Shown here in pieces: positions 1-8,906 of a DNA stretch of 16,804 nt (within the stretch, counting starts at the first letter, position 1; the number at the start of each line of letters is the position of its first letter). A program made the position numbers and the translations under genes. This DNA is from Asterionellopsis glacialis (Eukaryota; Bacillariophyta; Plagiogrammaphyceae; Rhaphoneidales; Asterionellopsidaceae), in assembly GCA_014885115.2 (NCBI GenBank), contig WKLE02006056.1, positions 1 through 16,804 of the forward strand. Direction: 5' to 3'. The notes under the pieces were generated by a model. That model worked only from the letters and a program-made list of their open reading frames with translations. It made no database searches and was not told the DNA's origin.

Positions 1-1
1 G

Positions 2-813
2 TATTGGGAGAATTGGGAGATCCGAGGTAGCTGTGAAGGAACTGAAAAAAATCCAAAGTGGTCTCTCCTGAAGTACAAGAAGGAAGTGTTGCAAGACAAA
101 TTGAAGCAACTCAAGTTACAAATAACACAACAAACTGGGAAGATTGTTGTTTTAAGAGGGCAGACGGATAATGCAACCCCTTACCAAGATAAAAAACTGA
201 AAGAGTTTCAAAATACAAAGTGGCCACTTTTCAAATATCAGCCTCCCAATTCACCTTTGACAAACGTATCTGACGCGACAGTGTTTCCAGCAATGGCAAA
301 AAGGGTCACAGAGACATAAGGGCTCTTCAATTGCGGGCGTTATCTACAAGGGGAGGATCTTTGGAATGCAATTTGGGAGGTTTAAATGCATTCCCTGCAG
401 AAACTTTGGCAAGGTCATACATTCATCATTCTCAAATGGTGAATGCAATTTTTCATTGCACAGGTGGTGATGAATTTGCCAAGGAGTCAGGTGCACTTCA
501 TTGTGGTGTTAAAAGGGCGTGTACACCGTTTTATTCAAATGATGATGATGGGGAAGGAAGAGCAATGGGGTCACCAGTTGGAGTTGAAATAATTGAGATG
601 GAAGAAGAGGTAGATTTTAGACAGCTGAGATATCCATCCCCTGATGTCTCTGCTTATGAGCTGGAAGATTACCTTTCATTGGAAGAATTGGATTTTATTG
701 TTGACAATATGGAGGTGGAATGTAAGGAATTTGAAAAGTATTCAACAGCATTGTCACAGCTTCAGATGCAAGAAGCTGGCAAAAATGATGACAAAAATGA
801 TGAAAGTTTATGA
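2..813 (+). pseudogene. Decayed repeat-type open reading frame, 5' end outside window
   Basis: Coding-like sequence is open from the window edge in frame 2 to a TAA at 317-319, then continues without a break in frame 1 from about 274 to the TGA at 811-813. Around 357-384 the third frame reads DLWNAIWEV, which looks more protein-like than the frame-1 reading there, so at least two or three small indels have scrambled one original frame. Recognisable pieces include a segment FPAETLARSYIHHSQMVNAI, then GGDEF, then an acidic C-terminus rich in E and D. I associate this pattern with repetitive, transposon-linked ORFs of diatoms, but that is from memory and not verified. No catalytic motif is visible. 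The lysine- and glutamine-rich first part could be the C-terminus of a larger protein that starts upstream. An intact multi-exon gene with very short introns is a less likely alternative. Confidence 0.42.
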
Positions 814-1265
814 TGTTCTTTTGGAAACAAAAATGGGAACAATGCTGTACAATTTATATTAATTTTAGGTAGTTGTATTAGTAATGCTTGATTAGCGAAA
901 CACTATGATATTATTGTTTTGTTCTTGTTGATTGTAGACTTGTTTGCTTGTTCGGTCGGGTTCTTCAAGTTCTAGACGGAAATGAAAGAAATTGTGAAGA
1001 GCCGTACAGTATGTCAGAAATTGGTCCGGTGTGTTTTGTACATTATGTACCAGGCTCTACGCAAGATTCACAAAGCTGGTGATAACTCCGTGGAAAATTA
1101 TCGATTAACGGAGGAAGTAGGTGAGTTGCAATTGGTGTCACAGGGGAAGCTTTTAAGTTGCTTATAACCTGTCAGAATCCTAGGAGTGGGGTATAATAAA
1201 CCTATTCCTAAAACTATATTTATTCTACTACTAGCGACCTTTGGTCTGTCCCTCTCCTCTCACCA

Positions 1266-1319
1266 GGTACCTAGTCCTCTAGGACTGTACCACAGGTACC
1301 AGTACCTGGTACCAGGTAC
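1266..1319. repeat. GTAC-rich palindrome cluster with an 18-bp perfect palindrome
   Basis: Six GTAC tetranucleotides lie within 54 bp, three of them inside GGTACC. Positions 1302-1319 form a perfect 18-bp palindrome, GTACCTGGTACCAGGTAC. Just upstream, AGTCCT and AGGACT form a 6-bp inverted repeat around CT, flanked by GGTAC and GTACC. Similar GTAC-rich words recur in other intergenic parts of the window. The function is unknown. Confidence 0.75.
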
Positions 1320-1585
1320 ACCTTGTAAGTCCACATCATACCAGGTAATAGAAGGACCTAAGTCAAGTCCTGCTGCACAATGAGTATGTGTCACCAACTT
1401 ACTTATGAAAAAAAGAGGTAAATTGTTTATGAAGGAGGGGAAAAGTTCTCTGAGCCGCTAAATTCAGCCAATCAGGGAGCTCGGAACCCTACCTTTACTT
1501 ATAGGACTTGATGGGCTTTCCAAAAAAATACTTAATGAAATCATGATTTTTTCAGAAAGTCCTCTAAGCAAGAACCAAATGAAAA

Positions 1586-1615
1586 GCATCAGAATGCATT
1601 AGAATGCATCAGAAT
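1586..1615. repeat. Three tandem copies of a 10-bp unit
   Basis: The unit GCATYAGAAT occurs three times head to tail, differing only at the fifth base (C, T, C). It is a minisatellite-like short array in non-coding DNA, with no visible function. Confidence 0.75.
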
Positions 1616-1657
1616 CGTTCTTTTCCGTTAGATCAATTGTTTTGTACTGTTTTTCCT

Positions 1658-1680
1658 ATATTTGGTTGAAAACCAAATAT
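1658..1680. repeat. Perfect 10-bp inverted repeat with 3-nt loop
   Basis: ATATTTGGTT at 1658-1667 is followed by GAA and the exact reverse complement AACCAAATAT at 1671-1680. It could be a relic of a small hairpin element or an RNA hairpin. No flanking target-site duplication was recognised. Confidence 0.65.
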
Positions 1681-1904
1681 GGCCAAATCACCAATATGAG
1701 CTTGTGCACACCCAACAATCTCCCCCACACAAATATGGCGCAATAGCCATTTTCCAAAATTTCAATTTTTCTTTGAAGACGAAAAATGAGGTCTCATGAT
1801 GACCCCATTATTATTGTCCCAAAAGGTAAGTTAATTGCTATAGAAATTCTTTTTGATGACAGCAGTGTTCTTTTTATACTTAATGTCTCACCTCATTATG
1901 TTGA

Positions 1905-2432
1905 TTGTTGTTATTTTTCACCATGGGTATTCAAAGCCAACACAGAAAAAGCAACATCCTTGCATGCCAAAAACGCAGTTGTCACAGTCGTTACTCATCA
2001 TGCAAGACAAAATGGCTGACACAAAAGCAGGAAGCTATCCTCCTTGTTGAGCTTTACAAAAACATAGAGATGAAGCAGTCAACCCTTTGGGGAAGGGCTG
2101 CTCCTCCCACTGTTAGAAATGGTGGGATCATCTGCAATGGATGCAGGTTCGGTCCCACCTTCAAGAAAGGACAGCATATCACGTGCCATTTTTCAAAATA
2201 TTATGGCATGAACAAGGCAAGTATCAAGAAAGAATTGGAGAAGGCAAATGCTCCCAAGCCTGCTCCAATCACTTACCATCCTCAACTTGCCAGACTGAGG
2301 GTTGACTTTATTACTAGCAAGACCATGTCTAGGACAGTACTGTCAATGGAAAAGGAAAATGCTCCACCAATGGTAGTTTTAAGTGGGGTATCCAAGACAT
2401 CATGTGGCATACCTGGGAGATCCAATCCATAG
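1905..2432 (+). pseudogene. Decayed ORF upstream of the transposase-like remnant
   Basis: A 175-codon open frame whose central part, from about residue 40 to 160, looks protein-coding: a charged helix, then a C-x2-C pair (Cys codons at 2133 and 2142) and a lysine-rich helix. The C-x2-C pair could be half of a zinc-binding site, but no convincing partner pair follows. The first residues are probably read-through from another frame, and an ATG at 2010 is in the same frame. It ends about 140 bp before the transposase-like segment on the same strand, so it may be the N-terminal DNA-binding part of the same element, now separated by stops. This link is inference from position. Confidence 0.3.
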
Positions 2433-2575
2433 GTTCTGGTGGGGTGTTCTGTCACAACCACAACCACCAGGCTTTAAAAAACTACCAGAGTAGTCTTGGT
2501 GCAAAAGGTGTATGGGATGCAAGTAATGAGGGAGGAGAGATCATGTCTGTAGTAATAGTTCTGAATACTTAAGTA

Positions 2576-3683
2576 TTGGATCTTGCACATACAGTGGAGG
2601 GAATGGCAAGGAGGCCCAACTTCCAGGACAGACTTAAAGAAGACATGTCAAGTGACCCCCAACTTGAAGCTGACCAGGGTATTGTTATGTACAGTGACAC
2701 CTGGCCAGTTATTGACACATTTTGGACTTTGTTGTTCCCAGACCTGCAGGGCAGGCTGGGACTCTTCCATTGGATAAGCAGGATCTACAAGACCCTGAAC
2801 AACAGGCAACCTGACTACTTTCAAGCAGTACAGGACTTAAGTGCATGTTGCTACCATTTCACCAGCAAGGACATGGCTAAGTTACTAAATAGCCTGAAAG
2901 ATGGGACTCTGAATGGTAAGTCCCACACAGAATCCGATATCAGACACTTAAAGAAGACCAAGACCTGGAAGTTGTACCACAAGTACCTGAGGAAGGACTT
3001 CTATCCTTCCCCAGAGATAATCCAGAACCTGGACAACTGGTTTGTTAAGTACAAATGTACTTCCAGTCCAGGTCAGGACCCTGCAGGAGGAAGGCTTGAG
3101 CCTAAAACAGGCAGGACCTTATTTGGACCTGAGACAAAAGACACAGTGAAGAATAATAAAAAGACATCCTGTTATTTACAGGATGTTTTACCTTTAGACA
3201 AGACGTATCAAAAAAAGACCCACCTAAGAGATCCAACTTAGACGTGCATGATCTATGCACCTACAAGTCAGACCACAGTGAAGGTCAACTTGAGGCCTTT
3301 CACAATGAGGAGGCCAACATGGCCAACACAAATATGAGGGAGTCACTTTCTGACTCCATTCACCATGAGGGAACAGCAAGGTGGAAGGTGCAAGTCAGGC
3401 AGAGAAACATATTTGACTCCCTGACTGCAGACAAATATTCCAAAGTTCTGTCATTTTTCTACAGTGAACCGCTGTTTTTAATGAGTCTGACCTTCCTGTT
3501 GTCAATTCAATGGCAATAAAGGTAGGGATTACAGAAGACATACATCCAAATGTACATCCTCTACCCAAACACAATGGTGAGAGGTTTTTAGCTGCTTACT
3601 TTTGTGAGCAGCAAAAAAGGAATGCAACATTGGCACTGTACCCACTCAACAACAGGTGCCAGTGCAAAAAATTGTACAAATAA
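2576..3683 (+). pseudogene. Frameshifted DDE-type transposase-like remnant
   Basis: Coding sequence runs in three frames in succession: frame 2 from 2576 to about 3205, frame 1 from about 3205 to 3470, and frame 3 from about 3470 to the TAA at 3681-3683. The first break falls near a run of seven A (about 3210-3216) and the second near 3465-3475. The frame-2 part holds GIVMYSDTWPV, giving a candidate catalytic Asp, then LFPDLQGRLGLFHWI and a helical region. The frame-1 part holds EGQLEAFHNEEANM, a candidate catalytic Glu region, followed by GTARW. The frame-3 part ends in a Cys-containing tail, NRCQCKKLYK. This order resembles a repeated diatom transposase family I recall, but the family name is uncertain. 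With two shifts and an in-frame stop just upstream it is almost certainly inactive. Confidence 0.6.
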
Positions 3684-3737
3684 TCCTGTGCAACTGCCTG
3701 AGGCAACAGCACAACCACCTTAAGCCATCAGAATTGT

Positions 3738-4078
3738 GGTACAACAACCCAAGAAGAAAAAGGTAAGTTTAAAAAAGGAAGGCAGGAGCCCAAGAGTACA
3801 TCTTGGCTCCTCCTTCCATGATGGCATCACAAATTTTTCCAAACCCAGGCCATTTTTGGCCAAATTTGATGCCACAAATTGCAGCTGATCCTGTGCAAGC
3901 CATGGTACAGTTTCAGCTTTCCACTTTGTACAAGCAGCAACAGCAACAAATGATGGTTCAACTTTCCACCATCAAAAGTACAAAAGAGGCAGGAGGAGTA
4001 TTCTTGGTCTCAGGGATGTTTCAAGTGGAACATGAAAGGTCAAAGGGGGTGTCATCCAAAGGCATGCAAATGTCATAA
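3738..4078 (+). pseudogene. Glutamine-rich fragment, possible tail of the same element
   Basis: A stretch at about 3748-3765 reads PKKKKV in one frame, resembling a monopartite nuclear localisation signal. A 91-codon frame at 3803-4078 then carries a Q-Q-Q-Q-Q run in a low-complexity methionine- and glutamine-rich context. The sequence AAGGTAAGT at about 3760 would be a good intron donor, so these pieces could be exons of the transposase gene upstream. No acceptor or continuation could be proven. It may equally be non-coding debris. Confidence 0.22.
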
Positions 4079-4216
4079 GTAAGGTAATTAGTTAATTTTA
4101 ATAGGTTTATTGTTGCATACAGTACATATTCATTTTGTACATTTTTATACAGTGTATAAGTGTAATACAATTTATCCCTCCAACTTGCAGGGATAAAGTC
4201 TCCCCACAGGCATATT

Positions 4217-4352
4217 AGGGATCGGAGGTTTGCCCCCTCTGTCCATTTTCTTCCTTTTTTTCCCTCCATTAAGGATCAGGGGCTTTGCCCACTCCTTCCT
4301 TTTTCTTCCTTTTTTCTCCCTTTTTGGCCAAATTGGTGAGGGGCACTGCCCC
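4217..4352. repeat. Degenerate ~55-bp tandem repeat with GGGGC/GCCCC hairpin cores
   Basis: Units at about 4217-4270 and 4271-4325 share the order GGATC, a purine-rich stretch, TTTGCCC and then a TTTTCTTCCTTTTTT pyrimidine tract. A third partial unit ends in a perfect hairpin core GGGGCACTGCCCC at 4340-4352, and the second contains GGGCTTTGCCC. It directly follows the transposon debris and could be its terminal or subterminal region. Confidence 0.6.
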
Positions 4353-5030
4353 TTCCTCCTCCGGTATCCCTGCTAAACTCCTTCATACCTGTAGGGTATT
4401 GGTAAGTTGTAGTAGTAGTAGAGGTTTGGCTCAGATGGATAAATGCTACAGTTAGTCTTTTCAGAGGAAGTTTCTTGGGGTATCATGTCTGAGAATTTGG
4501 ACTACCACAGATTTTACTTTAGAAAGAATTCCAATGGGGCTTCGGAAAATTGTTGGACAATAAAATAATGTATTGAGATATTCGGTGGTAGTGCGTAATT
4601 TTTTACCAGGAGAAACATACCTGGGTCATTCTAGTAACCAAGATTCTTTTTGCAAAGAACTCTCCAGGAACTTTCTGTGAAATGGATTTAAGGAAATTGA
4701 TTTAAGGCACGGTGACTCAGTGAAATATACACTACCAGGAACAAAAGTAATCTACCACAAGTTGCATTCAAAAGAAATTGAAGAAGATCGATTATCAAAC
4801 TCCATCAAAGGGAACAATGTGATTGTTCTCATATTCTCAATTGAATCTTAGACTACAGTCAGTAAATATTATTAGTAGATTCTATTACGGTATTTGAGTA
4901 TATTCGAGATACACAGGCAATTCTAGAACGAGTTAAATTCCGTATTTCAACAAAAATACAGATGTCATGTATTTTAATTAATCTTCGTGACACTGAATTT
5001 CTTTTTCTCCATTTAATCTTATCTTTTCCT

Positions 5031-5169
5031 GGATCTTTGTACCTTTCGATACATTTTAATTAAGCATCAAAGCGTACCTGGTAATGCCCAACTTGAATTC
5101 CTTTCTCTGAACATTATCTTCGTGACTTATTACCACTTACCATGTACAATGTCTGTGGAATGTAATATC
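5031..5169. repeat. Direct repeat copy A, upstream of kinase gene
   Basis: This copy matches 8283-8400 along most of its length, with shared blocks such as GCATCAAAGCGTA, ATGCCCAACTTGAATTCC and GGAATGTA. Relative to the other copy it carries a 7-bp insertion CCTGGTA at 5077-5083 and a few small indels. The two copies are about 3.25 kb apart in the same orientation and enclose the kinase-like gene. Confidence 0.8.
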
Positions 5170-5474
5170 CGGCAAGGGTTTCCACTTCCATTTCATTGCG
5201 TACCGCAATATGAAATTATTCACCCTTGACTTAGGAATTTTTCTATTCAAGGCGACCGAATTCAATTATGGATTCATTCATATTCCGTAGTTCTCTTTCT
5301 CTGTTGGTTGGAAAAAATCGAGAACCATATTTGAATTTAGCGAGTTTCGAGATGAAAAGCGCCATGTGGTACCGGCAGGGTACCAACAAGAACTTCGGGG
5401 CACTACGCTAAGAGATGAGATGTTATGACAATGCGATGGAGAATTTGCACATCATCTAGATGAGGCATGAGTCT

Positions 5475-5495
5475 TGCATCAGAGGATCTGATGCA
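5475..5495. repeat. 9-bp perfect hairpin upstream of kinase gene
   Basis: TGCATCAGA is followed by GGA and its exact reverse complement TCTGATGCA. A 10-bp palindrome, CATCTAGATG, lies just before it near 5453-5462. The hairpin is about 360 bp upstream of the start codon. It could be a regulatory site or a 5' UTR structure; nothing in the sequence decides which. Confidence 0.6.
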
Positions 5496-5852
5496 TGGTA
5501 ATGGTACGGGATTGAGAAGAATGAGTCCTACATCGACAAACATGGGCATAGGCGGTACTGTGCGCGCATCGTTCACAAGCTATTTTGCAAGTAAAGCACC
5601 CACGATTGAATAACAGATAGGCGATTTCTTCTGCTCAGGGCTATTATGAGTTATGAGAACAGGTACCAATACCAGTATTGATTTATATGGGTGCAACTGG
5701 CTGTACCAGTCATGGTTACATTCCCACTAGTAACTTCTGAGGATGGGATTGGTTGACATTCGATGCGAACACAGATGGAATCCTTTTAGTAATTTACCAG
5801 CACGCGAATCAATAATTTCTTCGCAAAAAGATAATAGGAAGTAGTAGCGACC

Positions 5853-7939
5853 ATGATGTATCCAACTGATGAAGAACGTGTTCCTATGCAACAGCACAAG
5901 CAACAACCATCGTTGTTACATCGATATGTAAAAAGAAAAGATTTCTTGCGGAGTAATTTACCAGAACCGCCAATTAGATCTCATGTAGATTCCAGCATGC
6001 TGGAGGGAGCAAAAGCAAAGTACAGTCATTATCAGAAGCAGGAAAAACAGCATATAAGACACCGGAGTCTCCCGAGTCCGCACTCCATGCTAGAGCTCGT
6101 TCGTCTCGAAAGTATGATTCATCGCTCACGGCAACGAAGTAATCGACTAATATATTTGATATTACTAGCTATTGGTTTGGTTGGACTAGGATGCTGCTTG
6201 TCTTCGAGCATCGATGTTCAACCAACCTTGCCGAATAAAACTATTCGAAGAAACACATTGGTAGCATTTATTGATGAACAAGATGTCGATCGACCAAGGG
6301 GACAGCCTCAAGCAGGGCTACGTGGATCCATAGTTTCTCATGCTCGCAAAAAGTCGACAGGTCGTCACGTGAAACACGACGATCCCCCGAAATCGAGAAA
6401 AGCAGGTGAACCTCATGGCATTCAAAAAAGAAGTATTCACAAGGACCAAAAACAAACTAACGAAAACAACCATCGCCATGAAAAGCAGGACGAACCTATT
6501 AGAGGTACCGAAAATATGAAGACCCCTACCAAGAATAAGAACACCAGAAAAACAAATAAGACACCATACCAGAATGTAATGAAAGTCATAAAGCCGACAG
6601 GTGACGTGCAGTTGCTTTTTGCGCCCTTTGCATTCGACAAAGAAGATCACAATCTGTACTCAAAGTGGAATGAGGTCCACAAATCAGAAGCTCCCCACAG
6701 AGCTCCTCGGATAGTATTTCTGGACAAAACCCGGCCTATGACAAATCCACCAAAGGAACGTAAAGTGGGTCTTTATCAAGCAAATGTTACCGACAATACT
6801 CAGTTATATGGAATATTAGATTCACAAGATGACAAAGAGATGTCTAGTATGGAAATGAAAGAACCTTACGTCCAAGGAGAATGTGTTCCGATGCAAGAGT
6901 GGCAAATAACCTTTCACCCGTCATGCAACAACATGCACGAGCTCGGTCTATCTGAAAGAGTTAGCAATGAGAAACAACACGAATCAGGAAGTATCGTCGG
7001 TACTAAGGGTTTCTGGCGACACGCATGGAGAGTAGATTTTGTGGTTGCGCGTACGAAAATATACAACCGGGAATCTGTAGTATTGAAAACATTAAAGCTT
7101 GTACACAATTTTGAGGATGCTCACTTTGAACATGACAGAATCGACGCTGTAGCCATGGAAAAATTGACTTCTTCTCCACACATCGTCAATGCGTTCGGAT
7201 TTTGTGGCCATTCTGTCCTGACAGACTTTGCAGATGGACAACGACTTGGCACATTAGCAGATAAGGCCCAAAAGATCCCACTCGCCAGATTGAAGATGGC
7301 GCGTGATATTGCATCAGGTCTTGCAGACGTACATGGGATTGATGGTGATGGAAATGCAACATTTGTTCACCTCGATATCAACCCATCAAATATCCTTAGT
7401 GTTGGTGGCACTCTTAAGTTGAATGACTTTAATATCGGACATTTCATGCGATGGAATACAACATCCAACACGAAATGCACTTTCGACAATTCTCAATATC
7501 CCAACCCTCAGGTATGTAGTGTAGTCTTCCATTTTTACATTTTTAATGATTTTTGGTTTTCTTTTTTTTTTCACGCACTATATTTCCCATTGTTGTGGCA
7601 TTCTTACAGTGGCGATCACCCGAGGAAGCCAAGGGGGGGATGTTGACAGAAAAAGTCGATGTTTTCTCAATGGGACACTTATTTTTTCGGTTAATATGTG
7701 GCCATGAACCATGGAACAAACTCGAGCCAGGTGGAAAACCATCGAAGGAAACCATTCATCAAAAGGTGGTCAAAGGAGTGCTCCCATTCGTTCCAAAAAA
7801 GGTGGCGCATACGAAGGATAAAGAGGTCGCCGCAATTAGAGAAGCAATGTTCAAATGCTACACTTATGATCCAAAAAACAGACCGAGTGCCCGTCAAATT
7901 GCCAATTATTTGAATGGGGTGATTGAAAAATTAGAATAA
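5853..7939 (+). CDS. Single-pass membrane protein kinase-like protein, two exons
   Basis: The model is join(5853..7511, 7610..7939), encoding 662 aa. An in-frame TAG at 5835-5837 supports the ATG at 5853. Residues 1-98 are polar and strongly basic near the end. Residues about 99-116 (LIYLILLAIGLVGLGCCL) form one membrane segment, and 117-375 is a charged, probably disordered linker. The kinase-like domain covers about 380-660: a degenerate glycine loop at 383-388 (GTKGFW), K412 in VVLK, E436 in the C helix, H506-L-D508 with N513 in the catalytic loop, D525 in DFN in place of DFG, S-P-E at 556-558, D570 with G575, and R644. The catalytic Lys, Glu and both Asp are thus kept, so activity is possible despite the unusual DFN and HLD. 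The domain resembles a kinase family common in diatoms, from memory. Substrate is unknown. Basic residues before the membrane segment suggest N-in, C-out topology. Confidence 0.85.
7512..7609 (+). other. Intron of the kinase-like gene
   Basis: This 98-nt phase-0 intron begins GTATGT and ends TTCTTACAG after a T-rich tract. Splicing joins NPQ to WRSPEEAK, which restores the kinase activation-segment end (S-P-E) and the whole C-lobe in another frame. Without splicing the frame runs into a hydrophobic, T-rich translation and stops at 7644-7646. Confidence 0.88.
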
Positions 7940-8906
7940 ATACTCTAACGAGGTATATATATATTTGAGCCAGTAAACTATTTTTGAACTATTTTTCCTT
8001 TTCTCCGTTAGTGTTTTTTCTTTCCGAACCGACGCTTCCTGTGTGAAGGTGGTGTTAACATACCGACTTGACCACGATGAACAAATTATTTTGTTTCCCG
8101 TCGTCTTCCCTGGTACCGCTCAACAGCCATGCCGACAGGCATCACAACTACAGGTCGGAAAATGTCAGTACTAGCTCCAACTATGTGTGCCACAGCGTTT
8201 TCATGAAATGCTCAAACCCAACAAGAAGAAAAATCTGATGCCTCGGCAGCCCACTGACTTATTGATCTTTGTATCTATTCATGAATCTTTGCATCTTTTG
8301 ATATATGTTAGGCATCAAAGCGTAATGCCCAACTTGAATTCCTTTCTCTAAACATTACCTTCGTTACTTACCACTTACAATGTCTATGGAATGTAGAATC
8401 AAAACAATGTCAACGGAGAAAATAAATCACAGTTTTGTATCCGCGATGTGAAAAACTTTAAGATTTGCTTGGACGACTACATGCATCTCTGGATTGGTAC
8501 TTGTTCCCGTCAATAGTGAATACCTAGTCTACCTATAAAACTATAAACCAGAGACAGAACTCAACTTCAAATTCAATTGCTATTTCTGTGACACATAATC
8601 TTAAGCTGTGAAAGCATCATGCAGATGCTTTTAAATTGGTTCGTACGAATTTAAACTCATATATCCATATATCATGAATGTTTCTTTCCTCCTACACGTA
8701 ATCCTATGTCCTAAAGTCGAGAGTCGATCGACATAAGCCAGCCACAAATGGTGATATCGAAATGCAAAAGAATAACATTGTTAATTAAGATTTGGGCATT
8801 TAAGTAGGAAAGGGTTTTTTTTACCAAAGTTCTTCTTTGTTGATAAAGCAATCCAAGCTAAAAACGTTAGTTCGACATCTCTCTCGTCGAACTCGTAATT
8901 TTGGTT
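7940..8906. other. Intergenic region between convergent genes
   Basis: It holds the 3' untranslated regions of the kinase-like gene (+) and of the plastid gene (-). A TATATATATATTT run lies just after the kinase stop. It also contains repeat copy B (8283-8400) and one GGTACC word at 8112-8117. No gene is seen. Confidence 0.6.
8283..8400. repeat. Direct repeat copy B, downstream of kinase gene
   Basis: This is the counterpart of 5031-5169 in the same orientation. Here GCGTA joins ATGCCC directly, without the 7-bp insertion seen in copy A. High similarity extends from GAATCTTTG at the left end to GGAATGTA at the right end. Confidence 0.8.

Larger units (their letters stand above)
814..1904. 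other. Non-coding stretch with small palindromes and repeats
   Basis: No convincing gene is seen. Short open frames at 982-1167 and 1186-1383 have no recognisable motif. The stretch contains a GTAC-rich palindrome cluster, a 10-bp tandem repeat and a perfect hairpin (each listed separately). It probably belongs to transposon debris between the two decayed reading frames on either side. Confidence 0.5.
4353..5852. other. Intergenic region upstream of the kinase-like gene
   Basis: No coding frame of note is present. It is AT-rich and contains one copy of the direct repeat that brackets the kinase gene (5031-5169), a tight hairpin at 5475-5495, and three GGTACC words (5368, 5379, 5662). The proximal few hundred bases presumably hold the promoter of the gene starting at 5853. 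No TATA-type element was confidently assigned. Confidence 0.5.

Noticed and set aside
460..475. GGDEF tetrapeptide as a sign of a diguanylate cyclase
   Set aside because: It is a chance match in a decayed eukaryotic repeat ORF with none of the surrounding cyclase fold.
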